64,000 nt of DNA from Rufibacter tibetensis. GTDB taxonomy: Bacteria > Bacteroidota > Bacteroidia > Cytophagales > Hymenobacteraceae. This document shows positions 1-8,897 of the stretch, in pieces (within the stretch, counting starts at the first letter, position 1; each line of letters begins with the position of its first letter). Location of the stretch: assembly GCF_001310085.1 (NCBI RefSeq), contig NZ_CP012643.1, positions 1-64,000 on the forward strand, given 5' to 3'. Position numbers and translations under genes: made by a program. The notes under the pieces are model-generated. The model saw only the letters and a list, made by a program, of their open reading frames with translations, made no database searches and had not been told where the DNA came from.

Positions 1-2
1 TC

Positions 3-2987
3 AATAAAATTGAAACTGTTTTCCTGACTAAAAGCGGGAAGCCTATCCACTTAATTGGTAGTATCAACTGCAGTTGGCAGGACGGCAAACCAATTGCTAC
101 CCGTGCCATTCTCCACGATATTACAGACCGTATCAAAGCAGAACGCCTGCAGAAGGTATACTACAGTATTGCCAACTTGGCTATCAGTTCTAAGGATTTG
201 CCTTCCTTGTATAGCGCCATCCACCGGGAACTTAGCAAGATTATTGAGACCCATAACTTCTACATCGCACTTTTTGATGAGGAAAAAGACCTGATCAACT
301 TCGTGTACTATGTAGACCAGCTTTCCAGTGTACCCGCTGCCCCCAGGCCTTTTTCTAAGGGCATGACCGAGTACATCATCAAAACCGGGAAACCACTATA
401 CGCCACCAAAACTGATTTCATGGAATTGGTGGAAAACGGCAAAGTGGAAGTGAACGGGGTTGTGCCGGAAGTAATGCTCTCCTCCCCTCTTTCCATTGGA
501 GAGCGTATTATTGGGGTAATAGCAGTAAGGGATTACAAGAACCCTGAAGCTTATGTGAATACGGATATTGAGATCCTGCACTTTATTTCTAACCAAGTGG
601 CACTGGCCATTGAGCGGAAACGAAACGAGGAGCAGATCAACATCCAAAACGCCCGGCTAAAAGCCATCTTTGAAAGTGGCACCCACTTGATGTGGTCGGT
701 GAACCGTCATTACCAACTCACCTCATTTAACCAAAATTTCTATAACGAGATACATTCCTGGACTGGAAACCTGCCTACTCCGGGCGTCAAACTGAACGCC
801 ATAGTAGGCGAAACTATTTCGCAGAACTACTTCCAACTGATGAAGGAGACGTATGAGTCTGCTTTTGCCGGTCAGCCCCAGCAATTTGAAATTGAATTGC
901 ACCAACCAGATGGATCCAGCGTTTGGCGTGAGGTGCTGTTAAACCCAATTTACTTAGATGACGGTACCTTTGAAGATGTATCTGCCATTGCCCTGGACAT
1001 CACTGAGAAGAAAATCTCACAGATAGGCTTGGCTGTTAATGAGGAGAAATTCAGGCAGATTTTCGAGTCATTCCAGGACCTGTATTATAAAACTAGCATG
1101 GAGGGCGATTTCCAGCTCATCAGCCCTTCCGTTCAGGAAGTACTTGGGTATTCTTCAAGTGAGGCGATGCTGTTGAATTCAAACCAGTTATATGCCCGGC
1201 CAGGAGACCGGGAGGAGCTCTTGCGCATGCTTAACAACCAAAAGAGCGTACGTAACTTTGAAACGGCCCTTCTCACCCGTGACCAGCAGGAAATAGAAGT
1301 GTTGATTAACTCACGCCTCATCCTGAACGCCGACAAGGAACCCATTGCCATTGAAGGGGTAGCTCGTGACATTACAGAACTGAAAGATACCCAACGGGAG
1401 CTTATCAGGGCTAAGGAGGTCGCAGAGAACTCGCTTCAGGTCAAAAATCAGTTCCTGGCCAACATGAGCCATGAGTTAAGGACCCCAATGAACGGGATCA
1501 TTGGCATGATTGACGTGCTGCACCATACAGCTGGCGACGCAGAGCAGGTAGATTACATTGAAACTCTTCGTAAATCATCTGATGCCCTGCTTGATATCCT
1601 GAATGATATCTTAGATCTTTCTAAAATTCAGGCCGGAAAACTCCAGTTACATGAGACGGGTATTGACCTATTTTATGCTTTAGAGAGAACTCATGCCCTG
1701 TTTTCCAATAGGGCTGCTCAAAAGGACCTTACCTTCACATACCATATTTCTGAAGATACGCCTCATTACATTGTCACAGATGAGACCCGTCTTCTACAAA
1801 TTCTTTCTAACCTTACCTCAAACGCCATCAAGTTCACAAACGAGGGAACAGTTAGCGTAGAAGTAAGCAGAATAGGTGGTGAAGGACGTGAACATAAACT
1901 ACTTTTCAGGGTGAATGACTCTGGTATTGGTATCACAGAAGAAGACATTCAGCTGCTTTTCACCAATTTTACCCAGTTAGACAACTCCTCCTCCAAGTCC
2001 TTCGGCGGGACAGGTTTAGGGTTGGCCATTTCAAAACAGTTGAGCGAACTTCTGGGCGGAGAGATTGGGGTGGAATCTACTCCGGGCAAAGGCAGCACAT
2101 TCTGGTTCACCATTAAATGCTATGAAGCAGAAAATATAAAGCAGATCCATGAACAATTACTATCTTCCAAAGAATTAGAGGAAATAGGTCATTTTGACCC
2201 TGAACCAGTTCTATTGTTAGTGGACGATAATCAGATCAATCAGAAAGTAGCACTCAAACTTCTGGAGCGCATGGGATGCCATGCCGATGTGGCCTCTAAT
2301 GGGTATCAAGCCATTGAGAAAGCCACCCAAAAAAGCTATGATCTTATCTTTATGGATATCCAGATGCCTGAAATGGATGGGGTTACGGCTACGAAAGAGC
2401 TGAAAAGAATGCTAGGGCCAGATTGTCCCCCTATCATTGCCATGACCGCTTACTCCATGAAAGATGATGCGGAGAAGTTCATCAGCGAGGGGTTAGATGA
2501 TTATGTATCCAAACCAGTCAAAATTTCTGACTTGCATGACCGCATCATTAGGTGGTACGGCCACGGAGTACACTCTGAAACTAATAAGGCAGCAACAGAA
2601 GATCCGGCCCAACTGGAACCTCTTACCCAGGAAGATAAAAAAGAATTTATCTTAAATATGAATGTGGTGGATCAATTGAAAAGCTTAGGCGGAGATGATT
2701 TTGCCCTCCAATTGTATGAAGAGTTTGAGGAAGAAACCTCTGAGTTATTGGAAGAAGCCAAAAAAGAGGTGGCTTCAGAACATTATGAAGGCATTTTAAG
2801 TACATTGCATCAAATCAAAGGAACAGCCTCTACCTTGGGTCTTGACTCCGTTTCCACTTTAGCGAAGGAATTAGAGCACGATATTAAAAAAGGAAAATTC
2901 ACATTTGTTAGCAGTACCTTTTCTGATTTAGAGTCAAGTTTTACTAATTTTAGAACAAACTATCGAAATAAAATTTTATCGAACTAG
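3..2987 (+). CDS. Hybrid sensor histidine kinase (PAS-GAF-PAS-PAS-HisKA-HATPase-REC-HPt), 5' partial
   Basis: The frame is open from the left edge and the first residues read as the end of a PAS domain (HDITDR), so the gene starts outside the window; the ATG at 177 is internal. In order I see a GAF-like domain (about nt 180-640), two PAS domains (about 650-1010 and 1030-1385, each ending in a D-I-T-E linker), a HisKA domain with phospho-acceptor His at nt 1470 (SHELRTP), a HATPase domain with N box and GTGLGL motif near 2010, a receiver domain with phospho-Asp at nt 2355 (MDIQMPEMDG), and a C-terminal HPt domain with HxxKG, His at nt 2808. This is a soluble multi-step phosphorelay kinase; no membrane segment is visible in the part present. 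A receiver gene follows after 2 nt and is a likely partner. The signal sensed is unknown. Confidence 0.93.
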   Translation, partial: NKIETVFLTKSGKPIHLIGSINCSWQDGKPIATRAILHDITDRIKAERLQKVYYSIANLAISSKDLPSLYSAIHRELSKIIETHNFYIALFDEEKDLINFVYYVDQLSSVPAAPRPFSKGMTEYIIKTGKPLYATKTDFMELVENGKVEVNGVVPEVMLSSPLSIGERIIGVIAVRDYKNPEAYVNTDIEILHFISNQVALAIERKRNEEQINIQNARLKAIFESGTHLMWSVNRHYQLTSFNQNFYNEIHSWTGNLPTPGVKLNAIVGETISQNYFQLMKETYESAFAGQPQQFEIELHQPDGSSVWREVLLNPIYLDDGTFEDVSAIALDITEKKISQIGLAVNEEKFRQIFESFQDLYYKTSMEGDFQLISPSVQEVLGYSSSEAMLLNSNQLYARPGDREELLRMLNNQKSVRNFETALLTRDQQEIEVLINSRLILNADKEPIAIEGVARDITELKDTQRELIRAKEVAENSLQVKNQFLANMSHELRTPMNGIIGMIDVLHHTAGDAEQVDYIETLRKSSDALLDILNDILDLSKIQAGKLQLHETGIDLFYALERTHALFSNRAAQKDLTFTYHISEDTPHYIVTDETRLLQILSNLTSNAIKFTNEGTVSVEVSRIGGEGREHKLLFRVNDSGIGITEEDIQLLFTNFTQLDNSSSKSFGGTGLGLAISKQLSELLGGEIGVESTPGKGSTFWFTIKCYEAENIKQIHEQLLSSKELEEIGHFDPEPVLLLVDDNQINQKVALKLLERMGCHADVASNGYQAIEKATQKSYDLIFMDIQMPEMDGVTATKELKRMLGPDCPPIIAMTAYSMKDDAEKFISEGLDDYVSKPVKISDLHDRIIRWYGHGVHSETNKAATEDPAQLEPLTQEDKKEFILNMNVVDQLKSLGGDDFALQLYEEFEEETSELLEEAKKEVASEHYEGILSTLHQIKGTASTLGLDSVSTLAKELEHDIKKGKFTFVSSTFSDLESSFTNFRTNYRNKILSN

Positions 2988-2989
2988 CC

Positions 2990-3367
2990 ATGGCCGAGTC
3001 TAAAACCATTTTGATCGCAGAGGATAGCTCTGTTATTCTGAATCTTACAAAGAAAATATTAGAACTACAGAACTACACAGTAGTGTCGGCTAAAAACGGC
3101 GGCGAAGTTCTAAAGAAGGTGCAGGACCAGAAAATTGACGCCATTCTGATGGATTTGAACATCCCGGTAAAGAATGGGATGGAGTGCACCAAGGAGATCC
3201 GCGCGAACGAGAATCCACAAATCTCTCAAATTCCTATCATTGCTGTAACTGGTAATGCGAACAACTACACGTTGGAACAATTTAAAGAAGCCGGCATCAA
3301 TGCGTATCTGCCTAAGCCGCTTGATTTTGATATGTTAGTGCAGACCGTAAAAGAGTACGTGCACTAA
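2990..3367 (+). CDS. CheY-like single-domain response regulator
   Basis: This 125-residue protein is a stand-alone receiver domain. It has the acidic pair E11-D12, phospho-acceptor D55 in MDLNIPVKNG, the conserved Thr in AVTGNA and the Lys in LPKPL. No DNA-binding or enzymatic output domain is attached. It starts 2 nt after the stop of the hybrid kinase, so the two are almost certainly co-transcribed. The receiver could be phosphorylated by the kinase HPt domain or act as a phosphate sink. The output target cannot be told from the sequence. Confidence 0.92.
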   Translation: MAESKTILIAEDSSVILNLTKKILELQNYTVVSAKNGGEVLKKVQDQKIDAILMDLNIPVKNGMECTKEIRANENPQISQIPIIAVTGNANNYTLEQFKEAGINAYLPKPLDFDMLVQTVKEYVH

Positions 3368-3387
3368 GAGGTCTCTTTTCTTACAGT

Positions 3388-3666
3388 ATGCAGTTAAAGT
3401 ATACCCGGCCTTTTTTGAACCGGTTAGAAGATATTTTTGCGGAGTCTGAGTACATGCTGCGGTATGAAAAAGGCACGTTTAAGTCTGGTTTCTGCCTTTT
3501 AAAAGACACCAAAGTAGCGGTAGTAAATAAATACTTCCCTCTTGAGGGAAAGATCAATTGCCTTGTGGAGATTCTTAAGGCTGTGGATATTAGTCCGGAG
3601 AGTCTGCGCCCCGAAAGTCAGGAACTGTTCCTGGCCATCAAACAAAAAACCATAACCTCTGCGTGA
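3388..3666 (+). CDS. Small conserved hypothetical protein
   Basis: A 92-residue protein with no signal peptide or membrane segment. I do not recognise a named domain. It has the look of a compact alpha/beta cytoplasmic protein, with a strand-rich centre (residues 25-55) and a helical C-terminus. It lies 20 nt after the receiver gene. Its TGA stop overlaps the GTG start of the following metallo-hydrolase (GTGA at 3663-3666), which suggests translational coupling. The 3.0-6.0 kb genes read as one operon. Confidence 0.75.
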   Translation: MQLKYTRPFLNRLEDIFAESEYMLRYEKGTFKSGFCLLKDTKVAVVNKYFPLEGKINCLVEILKAVDISPESLRPESQELFLAIKQKTITSA

Positions 3667-4424
3667 AAGTAACTTTCTTAGGAACAGGCACATCTCAGGG
3701 CGTACCCGTAATTGGGTGCGAATGTGAGGTGTGCCGTTCCTTAGATTACCGGGACAAACGACTTAGGGTGTCTATTCTGGTGGAGGTTGGAAACAAAAAC
3801 TTTATCATAGACGCGGGCCCCGACTTTCGGCAACAGATGTTGCGGGAACGAGTGAAGCGGGTTGATGCGGTTCTGTTCACGCATGAGCACAAAGACCATA
3901 CGGCGGGCTTAGATGATATACGGGCGTTCAATTTCATGCAACATATTGACATGCCCCTGTACGCCGACCAAAGGGTGTTGAACCAGCTTCAGCAGGAATT
4001 CAGTTATATCTTCACAAACCACACGTACCCAGGCGTGCCCCGGGTTGAACTTCACCCCATCCAAAATCAGCCTTTTGATTTACAGGGTGTTCCTATTACT
4101 CCTATTAATGTCTTGCACCACCGCTTGCCTGTTTTTGGGTTCAGGATTGGTGATTTCACCTATATCACCGATGCTAATTACATCTCTGAAGAAGAAAAAG
4201 AGAAAATAAGAGGTTCAAAGGTGATCATATTGAACGCCTTGCGCAAAGAACCACACATCTCCCATTTTTCCCTCTCAGAAGCCATCTCCGTATTAGAGGA
4301 TTTGGCCCCTGAACAAGCTTACCTCACCCATATCAGCCATTTGCTCGGCTTGCACCAGCGGGTAGAAAAAGAACTACCTTCATTTGTGAAGTTGGCCTAT
4401 GATGGCCTTGCGCTTACTATTTAA
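3663..4424 (+). CDS. MBL-fold metallo-hydrolase, PhnP-like
   Basis: This 253-residue protein starts with the typical TFLGTGTSQGVP strand and carries the metallo-beta-lactamase metal motif HEHKDH (HxHxDH) near residue 78. The pattern C-x-C-x2-C near residues 20-25 (CECEVC) resembles the extra zinc-binding cysteines of PhnP-type phosphodiesterases. Further metal ligands are likely in the IDAGPD, ITDAN and LTHISH segments. The family hydrolyses cyclic phosphodiesters or related esters; the substrate here is unknown. The GTG start overlaps the previous stop, and the next gene begins 2 nt after its TAA. Confidence 0.88.
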   Translation: MKVTFLGTGTSQGVPVIGCECEVCRSLDYRDKRLRVSILVEVGNKNFIIDAGPDFRQQMLRERVKRVDAVLFTHEHKDHTAGLDDIRAFNFMQHIDMPLYADQRVLNQLQQEFSYIFTNHTYPGVPRVELHPIQNQPFDLQGVPITPINVLHHRLPVFGFRIGDFTYITDANYISEEEKEKIRGSKVIILNALRKEPHISHFSLSEAISVLEDLAPEQAYLTHISHLLGLHQRVEKELPSFVKLAYDGLALTI

Positions 4425-4426
4425 AC

Positions 4427-5986
4427 GTGCATCAGAATTACTTCTTTCTAAAACAATTAGCCCAGCAGCTAGATCAACAGCTTAGGGGATATACCTTGCA
4501 AGCTGCATTCAGTCAGGAAAAGGATGAATTGATGCTGGCCTTTTATCAGGGGGAACGGGAGTTTTATCTCAAGGCTATCCAAACCTCCACTTTTTCCAGT
4601 TTGCAATTCCCCCTAACGTTTAACCGTGCAAGGCAGAACTCAGTGGACCTTTTCTCTAATCTGGTGGGGGAAGAAGTGTTGGAGGTGAGCGTACACCAGC
4701 AGGAACGCAGCTTTTACATCAGGTTCACTCATGAACGTGTACTTTTATTTAAACTGTTCGGGAACCGGTCTAATGTAGTGCTGTTTGTACAGAATCAGGC
4801 GGTTGAGTTGTTTCACCGGAAACTTGCCAAAGACCTGGAACTGGATTACAAAACAATGAACCAGAACTGGCACCTGGAGAAAGAAACGTTTCTACAAGCT
4901 CCTTTAAACCTAAAAAAGCTTCTGCCTACACTAGGGGACCTTCCGTGGCTTTACCTGCAGGAGAAGGGGTATGAAACTCTTCCTCCCAGCAGCCGATGGG
5001 ACATGGTAACAGAGATGATGGAGTTGCTGGAGAACCCCACCTCCTACTATCTCACTACCCATAAGAAACTGCTCCGCCTTTCACTGCTTCCAATAGGCGA
5101 CATAAGAGAGGCTTTCGAAGACCCAGTCACCGCACTAAACGCCTTTGTGCCCCAGTACCGGTCACAGGAGTACTTTCAGAAAAACTATGCCGCTACCCAC
5201 AAACAACTCAGCAAGCAGCTAGACGGTGCACAGAAAATATGGTGGCAGATTCAGGAACAGCTGGAACAATGGCACCACGGTACTCCCTACGCCCAAACCG
5301 CCGATGTCATCATGGCCAATCTCACCAACATTCCGGCTGGAAGCAAAGAAGTAGAATTGTTTGACTTCTATTCAGATACTACACGGCTCTTTAAGCTACA
5401 TGCAACGGAAACACCGCAGAAAACGGCCGAGCGGTTGTATAAAAAAGCGAAAAACCAAAAGATAGAGCTGCGGCTATTAGAAGAACGTGCTGCAAGGAAG
5501 GAAGAGGAAGTAGAGAGGCTTACTACCCAATTGCAGGAATTGGAAAGCTTGACTACCACCCCTGAATTGCGGCAGTTTCTGAAAAAATATACTCCTACGC
5601 AAGCTACAGTTCAGGTGGATCTTCCCTACCACACGTTTGAGACCATGGGGTTCAAAATACTAGTAGGCAAAAATGCGAAGGCCAATGATAAACTCACCCT
5701 GAAGCACACGCACAAAGATGACCTATGGCTGCATGCCAAAGATGTGCCGGGTTCTCATGTGGTCATTAAGTTCCAGTCTGGAAAATCCATTCCTACGCCC
5801 GTGGTAGAAGCCGCAGCGCAATTGGCAGCCTTCTACTCCAAACGTAAATCTGATAGCCTCTGCCCTGTCCTATACACGCCAAAGAAATATGTAAGGAAAC
5901 CTAAGGGTGCTACCCCGGGGTCTGTGATAGTGGAACGAGAAAAAGTAATGCTGGTGAAACCTGAGAATCCTTTTCGGCAGAATTAA
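4427..5986 (+). CDS. rqcH: NFACT family protein, RqcH-type ribosome quality control factor
   Basis: This 519-residue protein has an N-terminal NFACT-N-like half, a helical coiled-coil middle (about residues 330-390, rich in E, K, R, L) and a C-terminal NFACT-R (DUF814) domain with DLWLHAKDVPGSHV and a VRKPKGATPG segment. Members of the family bind the 60S or 50S subunit blocked by peptidyl-tRNA; Bacillus RqcH directs C-terminal alanine tailing of stalled nascent chains. It is somewhat shorter than Firmicute homologues. The GTG start at 4427 lies 2 nt after the upstream stop; no better start is seen. A strong terminator follows at 6039. The role is inferred from family membership. Confidence 0.85.
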   Translation: MHQNYFFLKQLAQQLDQQLRGYTLQAAFSQEKDELMLAFYQGEREFYLKAIQTSTFSSLQFPLTFNRARQNSVDLFSNLVGEEVLEVSVHQQERSFYIRFTHERVLLFKLFGNRSNVVLFVQNQAVELFHRKLAKDLELDYKTMNQNWHLEKETFLQAPLNLKKLLPTLGDLPWLYLQEKGYETLPPSSRWDMVTEMMELLENPTSYYLTTHKKLLRLSLLPIGDIREAFEDPVTALNAFVPQYRSQEYFQKNYAATHKQLSKQLDGAQKIWWQIQEQLEQWHHGTPYAQTADVIMANLTNIPAGSKEVELFDFYSDTTRLFKLHATETPQKTAERLYKKAKNQKIELRLLEERAARKEEEVERLTTQLQELESLTTTPELRQFLKKYTPTQATVQVDLPYHTFETMGFKILVGKNAKANDKLTLKHTHKDDLWLHAKDVPGSHVVIKFQSGKSIPTPVVEAAAQLAAFYSKRKSDSLCPVLYTPKKYVRKPKGATPGSVIVEREKVMLVKPENPFRQN

Positions 5987-6038
5987 AAACGAAATCTGAG
6001 CACACCTGTTTATAAAGTGGTTTAGTGAAAATCGGCCA

Positions 6039-6081
6039 AAAACAGCAGCGCCCCTGGGTAATCTAGGGGCGCTGCTGTTTT
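6039..6081 (+). terminator. Strong intrinsic terminator after the rqcH-type gene
   Basis: A perfect 17-bp inverted repeat (6039-6055 with 6065-6081) with a 9-nt loop, flanked by A and T runs. It lies 52 nt downstream of the stop at 5986 and should end the 3.0-6.0 kb operon. Confidence 0.85.
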
Positions 6082-6199
6082 ATAGGTAATTGTACTGAAA
6101 TTCACTTTCGTCCACTGCCTTGGGGATGCAGTATAACCAAAGGAGAAGCTAAGTGTCTAAAAATGGAAACATTACAAATCCAAACCAGTACACAAGCCC

Positions 6200-7324
6200 A
6201 TGACTTCCACCGATCAATTCTATAAAAAGGCCACTTTAGTCCTGTTGGGCATCATTCTTCTGGTGTATGTGCTTTTCATATTAGGAGATATTCTGGTGCC
6301 TATCGCCTTCTCACTGTTGCTAGCCATACTGTTGAACCCTTTAAACAGTAGACTTCTACGGATGAAGATTCCGCCGGTGCTGGCCATATTGCTCACGCTC
6401 CTCATAGCCCTGACGGTGCTTGGCTTGATTCTCTTCCTATTGTCGTCTCAAATCCTGCAATTTGGGGAAATGGTGCCTTCGCTAAAGCTAAAGTTCTCCC
6501 AAATCTTAACAGATCTACAAAACTTTGCCCAAAACACTTTCGGAATAGGAATTCAGAAACAAACCCAATTTTTGAAGAATACTGCGAACAGTGGTACTGC
6601 CCTACTTGGAAGAACGGTGAGCGGGGTGCTAGGGGTTTTCAGTCTCTTGTTCCTAATTCCTGTGTATATCTTCCTATTTCTACTATATAAGCCTCTGATT
6701 TTGAATTTTCTTTTTGAGGTGTTTTCCTCAAAGAACACGCATTACGTAGCTGAAATACTGCATGAGACAAAATCTGCCATTCAAAGCTACATAGTAGGCT
6801 TGTTGATTGAGGCATCCATTGTGGCGGTCCTGAACTCAGCTGCGTTGATGCTATTGGGAGTACCTTATGCCATTCTATTAGGTGTGATTGGGGCCATTTT
6901 GAACATGATTCCTTATGTGGGAGGTATTATTGCTATTCTGCTACCTGTTCTCATGGCTACGGTCTCAACAGAAGGATATACTACCCAATTGGGGATAATT
7001 GGAGCCTATGCCGTCATTCAGTTCATAGATAACAATGTACTGGTTCCAAGAATTGTGTCTTCCAAAGTACAGCTGAATGCCTTGATTTCAATCCTTGCGG
7101 TTCTGTTAGGTGGGGCATTATGGGGTGTTTCCGGAATGTTCCTGTCTATACCGTTTGTGGCCGTTCTCAAGATTATCTTTGACCGAATAGAATACCTGCG
7201 CCCTTGGGGAAAACTACTAGGCGATCAGATACCAGACTCTTATCCTGGTCAAATTTCCCCTGCCCCTCAGGTACAACCACAGGAGTTCAGGCTAAGTGAA
7301 GATAAAGCTTCACCTGCCCACTAA
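6200..7324 (+). CDS. AI-2E family transporter (PerM/TqsA/YdiK-type permease)
   Basis: A 374-residue integral membrane protein with about eight hydrophobic segments: a pair of N-terminal helices (residues 12-50), a third at 60-85, one near 145-170, and a cluster from about 200 to 335. The segments LGVIGAILNMIPYVGG and IQFIDNNVLVPRIV are typical of the AI-2E exporter family. Members have been linked to autoinducer-2 export or Na+/H+ exchange, so the substrate cannot be assigned. The C-terminal 35 residues are polar and proline-rich. The gene stands alone between a terminator and the tRNA-Leu region. Confidence 0.88.
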   Translation: MTSTDQFYKKATLVLLGIILLVYVLFILGDILVPIAFSLLLAILLNPLNSRLLRMKIPPVLAILLTLLIALTVLGLILFLLSSQILQFGEMVPSLKLKFSQILTDLQNFAQNTFGIGIQKQTQFLKNTANSGTALLGRTVSGVLGVFSLLFLIPVYIFLFLLYKPLILNFLFEVFSSKNTHYVAEILHETKSAIQSYIVGLLIEASIVAVLNSAALMLLGVPYAILLGVIGAILNMIPYVGGIIAILLPVLMATVSTEGYTTQLGIIGAYAVIQFIDNNVLVPRIVSSKVQLNALISILAVLLGGALWGVSGMFLSIPFVAVLKIIFDRIEYLRPWGKLLGDQIPDSYPGQISPAPQVQPQEFRLSEDKASPAH

Positions 7325-7477
7325 AAGGGGATAGCTGTTAATTAATTTATAAATGAGGGTAGTAAGAAAAGATGGAGGTTTACAAACAATACAATTAGAC
7401 GTGCCTGATCTCCATTGTTACATCTTCCAAACAGGAAGGATTAAACTATTTGTTTGGCCTGTAGACCATAATGGTAA

Positions 7478-7524
7478 AAACAGAAAAGCCCTCCTGCTTA
7501 GTAAGCAGGAGGGCTTTTCTGTTT
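7478..7524 (-). terminator. Intrinsic terminator of tRNA-Leu
   Basis: A perfect 23-bp inverted repeat (7478-7500 with 7502-7524), followed on the minus strand by a T-rich run. It lies directly downstream of the minus-strand tRNA-Leu and could also stop reading from the permease gene. Confidence 0.85.
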
Positions 7525-7528
7525 GAAG

Positions 7529-7611
7529 TGCGCGCGGGGAGATTCGAACTCCCACACCCGTAAGGCACCACCCCCTCAAGATGGCGTGTCTACCAGTTTC
7601 ACCACGTGCGC
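7529..7611 (-). tRNA. tRNA-Leu (anticodon GAG)
   Basis: On the minus strand the sequence folds as an 83-nt class II tRNA. The anticodon stem CCATC/GGTGG encloses the loop TTGAGGG, giving anticodon GAG (reads CTC/CTT leucine codons). A long variable arm and a T-arm GGGAG-TTCGAAT-CTCCC are present. The 3' CCA is not encoded. The acceptor stem has one apparent A-C mismatch at position 5-68. A strong terminator follows. Confidence 0.93.
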
Positions 7612-7612
7612 A

Positions 7613-8897
7613 ATTTCCAAAAGGCTTTTCCTTGATTGGTGGTACAAATGTATTGCATCCTTTCATATCCTGCAAGCCCTTCCAGATTTTTTCAGAAACT
7701 AGAATTTAGCAGTTTTTCATATCAGCTCTAATGTTTGGTCTACAACTTTGAGTAATTTATATAATACTACTAAATGATATAACTCATGCTTATGATATGT
7801 ATGAACTTACTTTACCATTTATTCATTAAATGCATATCTAGTTTAATCATGGTACAGATATGTATAACATTTAAGTACTCACAAAAAAATAATTAACATC
7901 TTATTTTAAAAACATAACTACTACTTTAATAAATACTTTTAACCACAAAATTATATAAATAACACTTATAAGCAACAAAGCATAATAAACTTAATTTGCA
8001 TTTTCCATTCAGATGTTTGTTATAAAAACTCATCAACATTAAAATCTATTATAATTAGTAAAGAAGCTATATTAAATATTACCACATGTAATATAATTTA
8101 AACCTCTTTATATCTTAACACAAAAAAATCTATTAGCCTTTATATATTTAATAGTAACTAATTAAATCATCATTCACTTCAATAAAGCATCTGTCTTAAT
8201 AAAATCATCAAGTAATAACCACAATAAAGTTAGCTCATTATAAGAATTTAATGTAGATAATAAACTAAATTTATTTATTAAATCTGTTAACCTAAAAACA
8301 GATTATTTCTTTTTAATAATACCCCTTCAATTTGGATCAATCAATTAAATATTCATAAGTCAGCTTTAGTACCCACTAACAAACCTCTAATCAAACAACC
8401 CGGAATCAGTATTTACCGTAATTAAAAATATGAGCCACAAAGGAGTTAAATCATCCTTCTTTGGGTGTAAATAAGCCTCTTGCTTCTTAGCTGCATGATT
8501 CTTGTTGATCTTTGATGTGGAGGTTAGTCTTGGCTTGACAAGCTTTAAACCTAAACTATCATTGGCAACTTGTTCTTAATTGCATTTCAAACGGTTATAA
8601 GTAATAGTCTTTATTATTACTTTAATACATAGCATTGATTCATAATTACATAAACTGTCTGTTAGCTCAGTCTTCCTACTATATTTGCTAAAATTATTGT
8701 CAAAGTTATATTTTATCGAAAATGTAAAATTCATTTTTTTGTTATTTGAGTTTTGATGCATCTTTTTCGGATAAAATTTTAGGAAATTAGCATTCACTTT
8801 CCCTTTCTTTATATATTTAAATTGATAATATTAAAGTACGCTTAGTTTACTCTAATCATTTACTTCTAATATCAGTCAAACACCCATCTTTAATATA
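7613..8897. other. AT-rich, essentially gene-free region
   Basis: About 1.28 kb of strongly AT-rich sequence with frequent stops in all frames, very unlike its neighbours. I see no RNA gene, repeat array or transposase. One part (about 8387-8575) has near-normal base composition and holds an open minus-strand frame described separately. The function is unknown; candidates are decayed foreign DNA or a long regulatory or structural spacer. Confidence 0.6.
8387..8797 (-). pseudogene. Possible decayed ORF interrupted by one in-frame stop
   Basis: On the minus strand an ATG-started frame of 73 codons (8797 to 8576) ends in TAA and continues in the same frame for 62 more open codons to a TAG at 8387-8389. 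The second part has normal base composition and a protein-like residue mix (charged, with an AAKKQEAYLHPKKDD stretch and a hydrophobic end). The first part is Asn/Lys-rich, as expected from AT-rich non-coding DNA. No family is recognised. It may be the remnant of a gene or chance. Confidence 0.2.

Noticed and set aside
7613-8897. Origin of replication in the AT-rich island
   Set aside because: No DnaA-box cluster (TTATCCACA-like words) was seen and no dnaA, dnaN or parAB genes lie nearby.
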